A stretch of 64,000 nucleotides of DNA from Caldisericum exile_A (GTDB lineage Bacteria; Caldisericota; Caldisericia; Caldisericales; Caldisericaceae), in assembly GCF_047785965.1 (NCBI RefSeq), contig NZ_JBLOBF010000004.1, positions 1 through 64,000 on the forward strand, given 5' to 3'. Every line of letters starts with the position of its first letter. Within the stretch, counting starts at the first letter, position 1. The notes beneath the pieces are model-generated. The model was given only the letters and a program-made list of their open reading frames with translations. It was not told the DNA's origin and made no database searches. Shown here in pieces: positions 8,456-17,524 of the stretch. A program made the position numbers and the translations under genes.

Positions 8456-8960
8456 TTAACTTCGGAGATTCCTCGTGGCTTCGCCACTTCGGAATGACAA
8501 CCATTTTGAGGGGGCAACAAACCGCCCCCTCAATGCTCCCCCAAAAACGCAGTCATTTCGACGAACGTAGTGAGGAGAAATCTCCTCTTTTGGGAAAGTT
8601 CAAAAGGGGGATGTGCCCCCTTCCATCGATTGTCATTTCGAAGGAGCGTAAGCGACTGAGAAATCTCCTCTTTTGGGAAAGTTCGAATGGGGACTTTTAA
8701 CCCCTTCGAATAATAAGAAATCTCCTCTTTTTGGGAAAGTTGGAAGGGGGACTTTTACTTCCTCCAATTGTAAACAGAGGAGATATCTTGCTTCGCTCGA
8801 TATGACAACCATTTTGAGGGGGCAACAACCCCCCTCAAAACTCCCCAAAAACGCAGTCATTTCGACGAACGTAGTGAGGAGAAATCTCCTCCTTTTGGGG
8901 TAGTTCGAAGGGGACTTTTACCCCTTCGATTAAAAGGGAGAGTTTCCTCTTTTTACAGGT
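8456..8960. repeat. Palindromic repeat cluster A (REP-like modules)
   Basis: About 500 nt of non-coding, unusually G/C-rich sequence is built of short palindromic modules. Module a is around 8462-8500 (CGTGGCTTCGCCACTTCGGA core). Module b occurs twice, at 8552-8587 and 8856-8890 (GTCATTTCGACGAACGTAGT start). Module c is at 8631-8670 (TTCGAAGGAGCGTAAGCGAC). Module d is at 8771-8820 (ATCTTGCTTCGCTCGATATG). They are joined by linkers of the type CTCCTCTTTTGGGAAAGTT and GAGGGGGCAACAA. The same modules recur in inverted orientation at 38.76-39.20 kb. ORFs crossing here are artefacts of the repeats. Confidence 0.85.
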
Positions 8961-9155
8961 GGAGTAGTAAAAGCATTTTTATTCTTAAAAACCTTTAAGA
9001 TTCTTTTTTAAGGCACTCCTTTAGTTTTAGTAAAATAATATCTTTTTGATTATTCCTTAAATTTTTAAAATTAACAAAATTTAATAATTTCATAAATAAC
9101 TTAGATTATATAAATAATTTTTAGCAATAATATGGTTATTTTATGGGTTGTTTTC
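8961..9155. other. AT-rich intergenic stretch
   Basis: Between repeat cluster A and the small-RNA promoter there is very AT-rich sequence with no ORF, hairpin or repeat that I can support. Confidence 0.4.
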
Positions 9156-9185
9156 TTCACAATTTTATCACATTTTTGCTATAAT
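9156..9185 (+). promoter_or_regulatory. Promoter of the putative small RNA
   Basis: A TTCACA (9156-9161) and a perfect TATAAT (9180-9185) are spaced by 18 nt. This is a good sigma-A type promoter firing towards a terminator 90 nt downstream, with no ORF of worth in between. Confidence 0.55.
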
Positions 9186-9191
9186 ATATAG

Positions 9192-9280
9192 CGACGATAG
9201 ATCAATCAAAGTCTATCAATCAAATTGGTCAGCAAAGGCCTGCGTTTCCCTCCTCCTTTTCGCAGGCTTTTGCTTTTTTA
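9192..9280 (+). ncRNA. Putative small RNA of about 85 nt
   Basis: A compact transcription unit is visible. It has a consensus promoter just upstream, a first small stem (GATAGA with TCTATC around a 10-nt loop, near 9196-9217), a single-stranded linker, then a very strong intrinsic terminator ending in a T run. The only ORF over it has no SD and is AT-derived noise. It lies between repeat cluster A and the convergent hutH gene, so it could also act as the terminator/antisense for hutH read-through. I know no family that it matches. Confidence 0.45.
9231..9280 (+). terminator. Strong terminator of the small RNA
   Basis: A 14-bp nearly perfect stem, AGCAAAGGCCTGCG with CGCAGGCTTTTGCT, is followed by TTTTTA. 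The stem is symmetric enough to also serve the convergent hutH transcript from the minus strand. Confidence 0.8.
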
Positions 9281-9282
9281 AT

Positions 9283-10785
9283 TTAAAGAGAATGATTTTT
9301 CAACGCACTTTCTACCAATTCAATGTCGATTGAAAAAATTCTATCTGTATTTGCAAATTCGACTAAGGAACGGACTTTTTCGAATATCTCTTTTGTGCCT
9401 GAGCCCATAATATTGTAATTATTTTCCTCTTTTAAAACCATCTCAAGCGCCTGTGTTCCAACAATTAACTCTATTGCAATTACTTTTCTTAAATTATCAA
9501 GTACTTTTCGAGCCTTTATAACGGCGTTCATCCCCATGCTAACAAAATCTTCTTGATCAGCTGAAACAGGTATTGAATCAACACTTGCAGGGTGTGATAG
9601 TACTTTGTTTTCAGAAACAAGAGATGCTGCCGTATATTGTAAAATCATCATCCCAGACTCAACGCCAGGGTTATTTGCTAAAAATGGTTTAAGACCACTC
9701 AAAGTAGGATTCAAAGCTCTGTTAATTTGTCTTTCAATCATAGATGAGAGGCTTGTCAAAATGATCGAGAATAGATCCATCAAGAAAGAGAGAGGTTGTG
9801 CATGAAAATTTCCACCAGAGATGACTGTTCCGTCTTCAAAAATAAGAGGATTATCAGTTGATGCGTTAATTTCTCTTTGAAGAAAGCTTTCTATGTAAGA
9901 AATATTTTCAAAAACTGCCCCGTAAACCTGAGGTATGCAGCGCAAGGTATATGCATCCTGCACCTTAGAGGAAGTATTGACGAGTTTGCTTTCTTTTATG
10001 ACTTCAAGGAACTTTTCGCTCACAAGTTTTTGGGACTTGGAATTTCGTACTTCATGAATCCTATGGTCAAAAGCAGAAGTTAACCCGCGTAAGGCTTCAA
10101 AAACTGTAGCAACTGACTTAATTGCAACATTAAAAAGGTAATTTGCTTCATAAACAAGCAAAGTTGATACACCTGCCTCAAATGAAGTTCCATTAATTAG
10201 AGCAAGACCCTCCTTTGGCGAAAAATTTTTCAGGGGTTTAAAACCATAAAATGAATAAACTTCGCTAAAATTTTCAATTCTTCTATCTTTTAAAACACGA
10301 CCCTTACCTAAAAGCAGGAGTGCAATATGAGCAAGAGGCGCAAGATCACCTGAGGCACCAACTGATCCATATAGCGGAACATAGGGATAAATTCTCTTGT
10401 TAAGTATCTCTATTAATTTTTCCAAAGTTTCTTTTCTTATCCCAGAATATCCCTTGGAAAGAGAATTTGCCCGTACTAAAATTGCAGCCCTTACTTCATT
10501 TTCATTAAAAGGCTCACCAATTCCTGAAGAATGACTTAAAATTAGGTTTTCTTGAAGTTGAGAAAGCTCATCTTGTCCTATTGTAACTTCTGCGAGTTTT
10601 CCAAATCCTGTATTTATGCCATAAACAGGGCGATTTTCTTTTACAATTCTTTCTACAATTTCAGAAGATTTTTCTACTCGCTTTAACGCATCTTTTTTTA
10701 TTGAAACTTCATAGAAATCGTTTGAAACTTTAACAACATCGCCAATGGTAAGATTATGTCCATCAATACTAATTGAATTTTTCAT
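9283..10785 (-). CDS. hutH: Histidine ammonia-lyase
   Basis: This enzyme is expected to deaminate L-histidine to urocanate. It carries the autocatalytic MIO triad Ala-Ser-Gly (about residues 144-146, in GSVGASGDLAPLAH), a YGINTGFG loop, FHAQPLSF and QEDFVSMGMNA. All are typical of the aromatic amino-acid lyase family; about 500 residues is full length. The ATG at 10785 is preferred over the upstream TTG because GGAGAG lies just ahead. It overlaps the HAD gene by 17 nt, so the two are co-transcribed. No hutU, hutI or formimino-glutamate gene is nearby. A tyrosine ammonia-lyase or aminomutase of the same fold cannot be fully excluded. Confidence 0.88.
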   Translation of the reverse strand: MKNSISIDGHNLTIGDVVKVSNDFYEVSIKKDALKRVEKSSEIVERIVKENRPVYGINTGFGKLAEVTIGQDELSQLQENLILSHSSGIGEPFNENEVRAAILVRANSLSKGYSGIRKETLEKLIEILNKRIYPYVPLYGSVGASGDLAPLAHIALLLLGKGRVLKDRRIENFSEVYSFYGFKPLKNFSPKEGLALINGTSFEAGVSTLLVYEANYLFNVAIKSVATVFEALRGLTSAFDHRIHEVRNSKSQKLVSEKFLEVIKESKLVNTSSKVQDAYTLRCIPQVYGAVFENISYIESFLQREINASTDNPLIFEDGTVISGGNFHAQPLSFLMDLFSIILTSLSSMIERQINRALNPTLSGLKPFLANNPGVESGMMILQYTAASLVSENKVLSHPASVDSIPVSADQEDFVSMGMNAVIKARKVLDNLRKVIAIELIVGTQALEMVLKEENNYNIMGSGTKEIFEKVRSLVEFANTDRIFSIDIELVESALKNHSL

Positions 10786-11488
10786 CGAGAATACTCTCCA
10801 ATTCTTCAAAAGATCTAATGTATGGTTCTACTTGAACGTTATCTTTTCCTTTTGCATATAGAATTGCGTTAAAACCATAAGATTTTGCACCCATAAAATC
10901 AAGGTTAAAAGAATCGCCAATATGAACAATAGCTTCTTTTTCGAGATTTAACAAATTTCTTGCATGCTCAAAAACCCTTGGATCTGGTTTTCGCGCTCGG
11001 ATTTCATCAGAAAAAATAAAATGAGAAAAGTAATCCCTTATACCGTATATTTCAAGGATATTTAAAAGGACACTTCCGGGAGTTCTTCCTGTGTTTGAGA
11101 TAAGAGCAAGAGTATACCTTTTGCTTAATCTCATAAGTACTTTGGGAATGGATTGCTCCGTTAGAACTGGTGGATTTTCAAGAATTACAGTTTTGTAGTA
11201 TTCAACTATTTTTTCAAATTGCGATCCTGTGTATGGAACCTTTAGATAGTTTTCAAGAAGCATCTTCACTTGATCTTCAGGAAGAATTGACCATGAATTT
11301 TCAGGTGATGGGTGCTTAAAGGCTTCTGTTAGATCTGTAAAGAAATGCATAATTTCATCAATTTTATCTTCGTTGAGTTTCAATTCCTCGATAATAAATT
11401 TTGCACGTTTTTTATCTCTATCAATTTCGTTTGAATCTCTATCCTCTATAAGTGTTTCCCAAAGGTCAATTGTTAGTGCTTTAATCAC
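10769..11488 (-). CDS. HAD-superfamily hydrolase (phosphatase-like)
   Basis: This is a 239-residue haloacid-dehalogenase fold protein. Motif I is DLWETL at the N-terminus (nucleophile Asp with the DxxxT spacing seen in dehalogenase-type members). Motif II is LISNTG, the conserved Lys lies in RARKPDPRVFEHA, and the final acidic motif is HIGDSFNLDFMGAKSYG. A helical cap is inserted after motif I (about 20-90). The substrate is unknown. The GTG start overlaps the ktrA stop codon (GTGA), indicating coupling between a K+ regulator gene and this hydrolase. Confidence 0.85.
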   Translation of the reverse strand: MIKALTIDLWETLIEDRDSNEIDRDKKRAKFIIEELKLNEDKIDEIMHFFTDLTEAFKHPSPENSWSILPEDQVKMLLENYLKVPYTGSQFEKIVEYYKTVILENPPVLTEQSIPKVLMRLSKRYTLALISNTGRTPGSVLLNILEIYGIRDYFSHFIFSDEIRARKPDPRVFEHARNLLNLEKEAIVHIGDSFNLDFMGAKSYGFNAILYAKGKDNVQVEPYIRSFEELESILDEKFN

Positions 11489-12144
11489 TTTTCCAAAGCC
11501 TCCTTAAATGCAAAAGAATTTTCTGTTCTACCTATTATAAATATTACGTCGCCTTCAAGAAATTTTTCTTGTGCGCTATGCGAAACAATTAAGTCTTCGC
11601 CTCTCCTTGTTGCAATAACGGACACACCAAATCTTTTTCTCAAAGCAAGTTCTAATAGCGTTTTTCTTATGAGATCCTTATGAATGACCTTATACTCAAG
11701 GATATCAATCTCAGGGGAATTTTCTATATAATCAAGGATATTTGCTGAAGTAATTCTATTTGCAGTTCGAACTCCCATCTCTTTCTCTGGAGTCACAACT
11801 TCCTTTACGCCAATTTTCCTTAAAACTCGTCCATGTATTTGAGAGTTTGCCTTTGCTATAATATGATTTATCCCTAATTCCTCAAGGACAAGTGCAATAA
11901 GTACGCTTGATTCTACATCACCAACTGCAATTATTACTGTATCGCAGTTCTTAATTCCAGTTTCTTCAAGTGCTTCAGGATTTGTTGCGTCAACAATTTC
12001 AGCAAAAGATACCTTGTCTTTTATTGCATCGATTACAGTCTCATCATAATCAATAGCAAGGACTGGATATCCCAAACTTTCAAGGCTTAATGCAACGGCA
12101 GTGCCAAATTTTCCAAGTCCTATAACTCCAAATTGCTTTTTCAT
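11485..12144 (-). CDS. ktrA: Potassium uptake regulatory protein (RCK domain)
   Basis: This is a cytoplasmic gating subunit of a Ktr/Trk K+ transporter. Residues 1-125 form the RCK_N Rossmann domain with the nucleotide loop GLGKFGTAVALSLE and acidic AIDYDE. Residues 140-219 form RCK_C (SVIATRRGEDLIVSH, GDVIFIIGRTE). The length (219) is normal and the gene appears intact. Its expected channel partner, encoded immediately upstream, is decayed (see the ktrB pseudogene), so this protein either pairs with a channel elsewhere or is an orphan. Confidence 0.9.
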   Translation of the reverse strand: MKKQFGVIGLGKFGTAVALSLESLGYPVLAIDYDETVIDAIKDKVSFAEIVDATNPEALEETGIKNCDTVIIAVGDVESSVLIALVLEELGINHIIAKANSQIHGRVLRKIGVKEVVTPEKEMGVRTANRITSANILDYIENSPEIDILEYKVIHKDLIRKTLLELALRKRFGVSVIATRRGEDLIVSHSAQEKFLEGDVIFIIGRTENSFAFKEALEK

Positions 12145-12154
12145 AACTGTCTTC

Positions 12155-13331
12155 CTATCCTACAGCAATATCCTCTTCTGGGTATTGAGGTATTGCATGA
12201 GTTTTTCTAAAACCGAAACTCACCATCATGGTTAATTGTCCAACTCTCCCTATAAACATTATAAGAATAATTACCAATCCTGCAAATGTTGATAAATGAG
12301 GTGCGATTCCTGTTGTAAGCCCTACTGTTCCAAAGGCGGAGGTTACTTCAAATAAAACCTTTAGGAAAGAAGATTCATTCCCTTGATTAAAAAGAATGAG
12401 GAATATCGAAATAAGAATTAGTGTTAAAGCAAAACAAAATATGAAAACCGCCTTTCTAATCGTTTTTAGCGGTATTGTCCTTCGGGAAATTACGATCGGG
12501 GTAAGTTCTCTATAAGCATTTACCATAAGGAATACAAGGATCATAAATGTTGTTGTCTTTATTCCTCCTACAGTTCCTCTGAGAGAACCACCTATAAGCA
12601 TAAGAACGGTAAGAAGCAAAATGGTTGGTTGATTTAGACTTGCAATATCAATCGTGTTAGACCCTACTGTCCTTGGAGTAATCGACTTAAAGAAATTTGC
12701 ATGGATCTTTCCATAAAGTTGAAGTTTTCCAAGTGTGCTTGGATTTTTATATTCAATAAGTAGCATTTTCGTAATTTTGACAGCCGGGTCATTAACAAAT
12801 GGAATTAGACTTTTAAAGTTGCTCATTAGATCAAAACCGGCGTTGCAAAATACAGAAACTGAACGGAATATGGAAGCACCAATCGCTCTATAAAGTGGAA
12901 ACATTCTTATAAACCTTAAAAACAGGACCAAAGCAGTAAGCCCCTCCATTGTAATAACCGTGCAAAAAACAGCTTCAGCAAAAAGTATTATTTTCGTAAG
13001 CGTGGAACATTAAGCCCTTCCATTAAAACTACTTATTCCCTCGATGCGGCTCTTCTTCGCAACCCGAATAATACAAATGTTGCAATGGTCATGTATCCAA
13101 GTAACCAACCTGAATAATAAGAATTATTAATTGTCCTAAAAACGACCAGTAATTGGACGTATCAACAACAAGTCCTGTTACAAATGATGCAGTAAATAAC
13201 GCAGTAATTGGATTTGTAAACGTGTGGGATCTGCTTGCAAAAGGTAATGTCAAAAGTACTGCCTACGTTAGTATCACCCCTCCAAAACTTGCAAGAACGA
13301 ACTGTAAAAGGGTCGGTTTCATTTTTTTCAT
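12155..13331 (-). pseudogene. ktrB: Decayed KtrB/TrkH potassium transporter
   Basis: Pieces of a KtrB channel can be read in order but in different frames. The start MKKMKPTLLQFVLASFGGVI overlaps the ileS stop codon and ends at a TAG. In another frame comes the first pore region, FTASFVTGLVVDTSNYWSFL, with residues missing. A 264-codon open part then carries pore 2 (SVSVFCNAGFDLMS), pore 3 (FFKSITPRTVGSN) and pore 4 (EVTSAFGTVGLTTG). Within this part the segment between NDPAVK and NPSTLG lacks the usual roughly 70 residues. The pre-helix motif GGSPGST is altered to GGSLRGT. Intact KtrB is about 450 residues, so several deletions and frameshifts have occurred. Assembly error is unlikely to explain all of them. 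Confidence 0.8.
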
Positions 13332-16300
13332 ATTTTTTTCAGTTTAATTGTATACGTTTTTTCATTTGCCTCAAGCGAATTTGAAATATCAAATTCTTCA
13401 AGATCTTCTTTTATTTCAGTTGATAACGTCTCTTCCTTAATGTAGTCTTCGAATTCTTTGATAATATCATCTTTTGGTGATATTGCAGTTATTATCCTAT
13501 CTGCAATATCGTAGTTTGCTTCTTTTCTCATATTTTGAATTGTATGGATAATTTCACGTGATATTCCTTCTTTAATAAGATCATCCGTTAATGTCGTATC
13601 AAGAAAAACAAAATTGCCATTTTCAAAAGCACCAATATAGTTGTTTTTCCCTTTAACTTCAACGAAGACATCGCCCATTGTAAGTCTTAAAGGTTCATTA
13701 TCAACTTCAATTTGCGCAAAACCTTCTTTTAAAAGTGCATTAATAACTTTTTGGTCTGAAAGATTCTGAACTATCTTAGGTAATTTGTTCCCGTAAGTTT
13801 GTCCAAGCACTGGAAGATTTGGCTTAAGATTTACTTCGCCATAAAGTTCTATTGAATTATCCAGTACAATTTCTTTTACATTCAACTCTTCCGCTATTAC
13901 AGGTATATTCTCAATTACAAATTCCTTATGGACATCGCTATTAAGAACAACTACGAGCTTTGAAAGGGGTTGCCTTACCTTTATTTTAGAGTCTTTTCTG
14001 AGGCTTCTTCCCATTGAAGTAATTTCAATAACAAGTTCCATGTTCTCAATGAGGTTTTGATCGATTAAGGTTTCGTTTGGCTTTGGATAATCAGTTAAGT
14101 GAACGCTTTCAGGCATTTCAGGGTAAATTGTTCTAACGAGTCTTTGATAGAGGGATTCAGACAAGAATGGCGTGAAAGGTGCAAGGATATATGAAAGTTT
14201 TACAAGCACTTCATAAAGTGTAAGATAAGCAGAAATTTTGTCTTCATCATTTTCTGATTTCCAGAATCGCCTTCGCGAACGTCTCACATACCAGTTAGAA
14301 AGGTCATCTACAAATTTTTGAATATCCTTTGTAAGAGGTGTAATTTCAAATTTGTCAAACCTATCCCAAACCTCTTTGTTTATCTCCTCAACTCGTGCAA
14401 TTATCCATTTATCGAGTATATGTCTTTCATTAACTGGAACATATTTAACATCTCTTGGATTAAACTTATCAAGATTTGCATACATTGAAAAGAAAGAATA
14501 TACATTTCTCAAGGGAATTATAAATTCTTTCATTGCATCATTTACAACATTTGGGCCAAATCTTCTTGGAAGCCACGGAGGAGATGCAGTATAAATTGCC
14601 CACCTAAAGGCATCTGCGCCTTGCACATTGAGTATTGTCCATGGATCAATAACGTTGCCCTTGGATTTACTCATCTTTTGCCCTTTTTCGTCAAGAATGA
14701 GTTCAAGACACATTACAGTCTTGTATGGAGCAACACCTTTAACAAGTGTTGATATTGCAAGAAGAGAGTAAAACCAACCCCGCGTTTGGTCAATTGCTTC
14801 GGTTATGAAGTCTGCAGGGAAATTTTGTTCAAATTCCAGAACATTTTCAAATGGATAGTGAAGTTGTGCAAATGGCATTGCGCCAGAATCAAACCACACA
14901 TCGATAACTTCGGGTACTCTTGACATTGTGCTACCACACTTAGGGCACTTTAAGTGAATTCTATCAACATATGGCTTGTGGAGTTCTATATCATCGGGCA
15001 CTTCTTCTATCGCCTTTTCTTGCAATTCCTTTATACTTCCAATTGATTCAACATGACCACAATTTTCACACTTCCAGATGTTAAGTGGTGTTCCCCAGTA
15101 TCGTTCCCTTGAGAGCGCCCAATCGTTAATATTTGCAAGCCAATTACCAAAGCGGCCGTATTTAATTGACTCAGGGAACCAATTAACGGTTTCATTGTTT
15201 TTGACAAGTTCCTCTCGTAGGGCTGACATCTTTATGAACCATGAGCCTTTTGCATAATAGAGAAGTGGTGTCCCACAACGCCAACAGAAGGGGTAATCGT
15301 GCTCATAGAGTTCTTTCTTGAATAAAAGTCCTCTTTTTTTCAAGTCTTCAATGAGTAATGGGTCTGCATCTTTTACAAATTTTCCTTTATAGGGTCCTTC
15401 GATTAATTTGCCTTCAAGATCAACAAGTTGAATCATCGGAAGATTATATGCTTTTCCAACATTTAGGTCGTCTTCACCAAAGGCAGGTGCAATATGGACA
15501 ATTCCAGAGCCATCCTCATTTGTAACAAAGTCTGCAAGAACAACCCTAAATGCCTTCCCTTCGTCTTCATTATTTAACTCAATATATCTAAAAGGTGGTT
15601 CGTATTTTATGCCCTCAAGGTCTCTTCCTTTGAATTCATCTATTAATTTATAGTCAACACCCTCATGACCTAGTATTGCGTGTGCCCTTGTCTTTTCAAG
15701 GATAACTTTCTTTCCATCAAACTCAACTAAAATGTATGTAAATTCAGGATTTACAGCAGCGGCAACATTAGAGGGAAGAGTCCATGGAGTTGTAGTCCAA
15801 ACAAGAAGATTTGTATCAGGGAATCTTTCGTCAACAACAGGGAAGAATACATAAATTGAAGGGTCTTTTACCTTTTTGTAACCAAGCGCAACTTCATGCG
15901 ATGAGAGGGTTGTGCCGCATCTTGGGCAGTATGGAACAACCTTATGCCCTTCATAAAGGAGCCCTTTATTAAAAACTTCTTTCAAAATCCACCAAATTGT
16001 TTCAAGGTAATAATTTTCATAAGTCTTATAGGCATTTTTCATATCAAGCCAGAAACCAATTCGTTCTGTCATCTTTTCCCAATCATCAACATATTTCATA
16101 ACAGATTCTTTACAAAGCTGATTGAACTTTTCAATGCCAAATTCTTCAATTTCTCTTTTTGTATGGATTCCAAGCATCTTTTCAACTTCGATTTCAACAG
16201 GTAATCCTTGGGTGTCCCATCCTCCTCGGCGTGGCACGTAATATCCAGTTAAAGATTTAAATCTTAAAACGGTATCCTTATAAATCCTTGAAAGCCCATG

Positions 16301-16474
16301 GTGGACACCTGGTTTTCCGTTTGCTGTAGGTGGTCCCTCATAAAAAACAAAACGAGGCTTGCCTTCCCTTATTTTAAGACTCTTCTCGAAAATTTTGTTT
16401 TCTCTCCAAAACTCAATTAGTTTTTCTTCTTCCTGAGGTATGTTTTTAACATCTTCCAATTTTTCAAATGGCAT
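13328..16474 (-). CDS. ileS: Isoleucyl-tRNA synthetase
   Basis: This enzyme charges tRNA-Ile. It is a 1048-residue class I synthetase of the longer, eukaryote/archaea-like type. It has a HIGH-like motif (GKPGVHHGLS, near 55-63), a large CP1 editing domain (TTPWTLPSNVA), CXXC zinc pairs (CPRCGTT, CWRCG, CENCG, CPKCG) and KMSKSKGNVIDP near 600. An anticodon-binding helical domain (WYVRRSRRRFW) follows, then a C-terminal extension. The ATG at 16474 is chosen because GGAGG sits 7 nt ahead; the upstream in-frame TTG overlaps that SD. A TATAAT promoter lies about 45 nt upstream. This IleRS class is often associated with mupirocin insensitivity (family knowledge, not shown here). Confidence 0.95.
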   Translation of the reverse strand: MPFEKLEDVKNIPQEEEKLIEFWRENKIFEKSLKIREGKPRFVFYEGPPTANGKPGVHHGLSRIYKDTVLRFKSLTGYYVPRRGGWDTQGLPVEIEVEKMLGIHTKREIEEFGIEKFNQLCKESVMKYVDDWEKMTERIGFWLDMKNAYKTYENYYLETIWWILKEVFNKGLLYEGHKVVPYCPRCGTTLSSHEVALGYKKVKDPSIYVFFPVVDERFPDTNLLVWTTTPWTLPSNVAAAVNPEFTYILVEFDGKKVILEKTRAHAILGHEGVDYKLIDEFKGRDLEGIKYEPPFRYIELNNEDEGKAFRVVLADFVTNEDGSGIVHIAPAFGEDDLNVGKAYNLPMIQLVDLEGKLIEGPYKGKFVKDADPLLIEDLKKRGLLFKKELYEHDYPFCWRCGTPLLYYAKGSWFIKMSALREELVKNNETVNWFPESIKYGRFGNWLANINDWALSRERYWGTPLNIWKCENCGHVESIGSIKELQEKAIEEVPDDIELHKPYVDRIHLKCPKCGSTMSRVPEVIDVWFDSGAMPFAQLHYPFENVLEFEQNFPADFITEAIDQTRGWFYSLLAISTLVKGVAPYKTVMCLELILDEKGQKMSKSKGNVIDPWTILNVQGADAFRWAIYTASPPWLPRRFGPNVVNDAMKEFIIPLRNVYSFFSMYANLDKFNPRDVKYVPVNERHILDKWIIARVEEINKEVWDRFDKFEITPLTKDIQKFVDDLSNWYVRRSRRRFWKSENDEDKISAYLTLYEVLVKLSYILAPFTPFLSESLYQRLVRTIYPEMPESVHLTDYPKPNETLIDQNLIENMELVIEITSMGRSLRKDSKIKVRQPLSKLVVVLNSDVHKEFVIENIPVIAEELNVKEIVLDNSIELYGEVNLKPNLPVLGQTYGNKLPKIVQNLSDQKVINALLKEGFAQIEVDNEPLRLTMGDVFVEVKGKNNYIGAFENGNFVFLDTTLTDDLIKEGISREIIHTIQNMRKEANYDIADRIITAISPKDDIIKEFEDYIKEETLSTEIKEDLEEFDISNSLEANEKTYTIKLKKI

Positions 16475-16597
16475 AGATAACCTCCACTTTATCAAATTAA
16501 ATAATTATACTAAAAAAGAGTGCTAATTCAAAAAGTGATTTTTAAGACTATTCCGTTTTAATATTTTGTAATTTTGGAATATCTGTAAAATATATAA

Positions 16598-17476
16598 ATG
16601 GAACTTAAAGAAATAAAGGAGCAAATTTTTTACATTGAAGATACAACAAACATAGGCTTGGTTGAACTTGGTAATGAATTCTTACTCATTGATGCAGGAA
16701 TTGATAAGGATAAGGGAAAGAAAATCAAAAAAATTTTAGAGGAAAAAGGTATAAAACCTAAATACCTAATACTTACACATCACCATGCAGACCATACTGG
16801 TGGAGCAAGATTTTTAAAAGATTATTTTGGAATTACTGCTATATCAAGTAAATTGGAAAAGATCTTTATTGAGAACCCCATACTTGAGCCCATATATTTG
16901 TCTTTGGGGAGTAGTCCCAACAAAAATTTTCTTTCTAAATGGATAAGAAGTAGTGAAGTAGAAATCGATGTTGAGGCCGAAAACTTAAACCAAGATTCTT
17001 TCAAAAATCTTAAAATTCTCAATCTATCGGGACATTCAATTGGGATGATTGGCATATCTCTTGAAAATGTAGTGTTTTCTTCAGATGCTTTCTTCTCTAA
17101 GGAAGTGCTTGAAAAATATATAATTCCATATTTTCACGACTTAGAACAATTTGAGAATTCGATGAAGTCCTTAATATCTATGGATTATGAATACATTTTG
17201 CCTTCTCATGGGGTTCTTTACACGAAAAGTGAGGGCGATAAAATTATCAAACATAACCTAAAGCATGTTGAAGAAATTAAAGATAATATCCTAGACATGA
17301 TTTCTGTTCCAAGGACAGTTGAAGAAATCTTTAAAGAGCTTCAAATTACCTTGCACGATCCCGTTGTTTACACTCTTATAGAAAGTTCCATAAGAGCAAT
17401 ACTCAATTATTTCATAAATAGAGATGAAGCTAACCAATTTGTAGAGAAAGAAAAGCTACTATACAAAAGAAAATAG
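16598..17476 (+). CDS. Metallo-beta-lactamase fold hydrolase
   Basis: This 292-residue protein is of the MBL superfamily. Its metal-binding motif is THHHADHTGG (residues 60-69), with a second-domain His in LSGHSIGMI, Asp in VVFSSDAFF and His in LPSHGVL. The last 80 residues form a helical, winged-helix-like tail (VPRTVEEIFKELQI). This layout resembles LACTB2/RNase-like or hydroxyacylglutathione-hydrolase-like members; the substrate is unknown. There is no SD: a TAAAAT -10 box ends exactly 6 nt before the ATG, which suggests a leaderless message. Confidence 0.82.
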   Translation: MELKEIKEQIFYIEDTTNIGLVELGNEFLLIDAGIDKDKGKKIKKILEEKGIKPKYLILTHHHADHTGGARFLKDYFGITAISSKLEKIFIENPILEPIYLSLGSSPNKNFLSKWIRSSEVEIDVEAENLNQDSFKNLKILNLSGHSIGMIGISLENVVFSSDAFFSKEVLEKYIIPYFHDLEQFENSMKSLISMDYEYILPSHGVLYTKSEGDKIIKHNLKHVEEIKDNILDMISVPRTVEEIFKELQITLHDPVVYTLIESSIRAILNYFINRDEANQFVEKEKLLYKRK

Positions 17477-17500
17477 GAAAGGCAATACACCTTTCCTATT
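17472..17500. terminator. Bidirectional terminator between MBL and osmC genes
   Basis: A perfect 11-bp inverted repeat (AATAGGAAAGG and CCTTTCCTATT, 7-nt loop) overlaps the MBL stop codon. It stands between two convergent genes, so it can serve both strands. Confidence 0.7.
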
Positions 17501-17524
17501 CAAATTAGGCTAAGTCAAACACTA

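Noticed and set aside
8452..8903. Three ORFs (75-82 codons) across repeat cluster A
   Set aside because: They lie wholly on palindromic repeat modules, overlap one another on both strands and have no SD.
9148..9333. 61-codon ORF over the small RNA and hutH end
   Set aside because: It spans a promoter, a terminator stem and the 3' end of hutH; no SD.
13153..13347. 64-codon plus-strand ORF opposite the ktrB N-terminus
   Set aside because: The minus strand shows KtrB pore-1 sequence; the plus-strand frame is its shadow.
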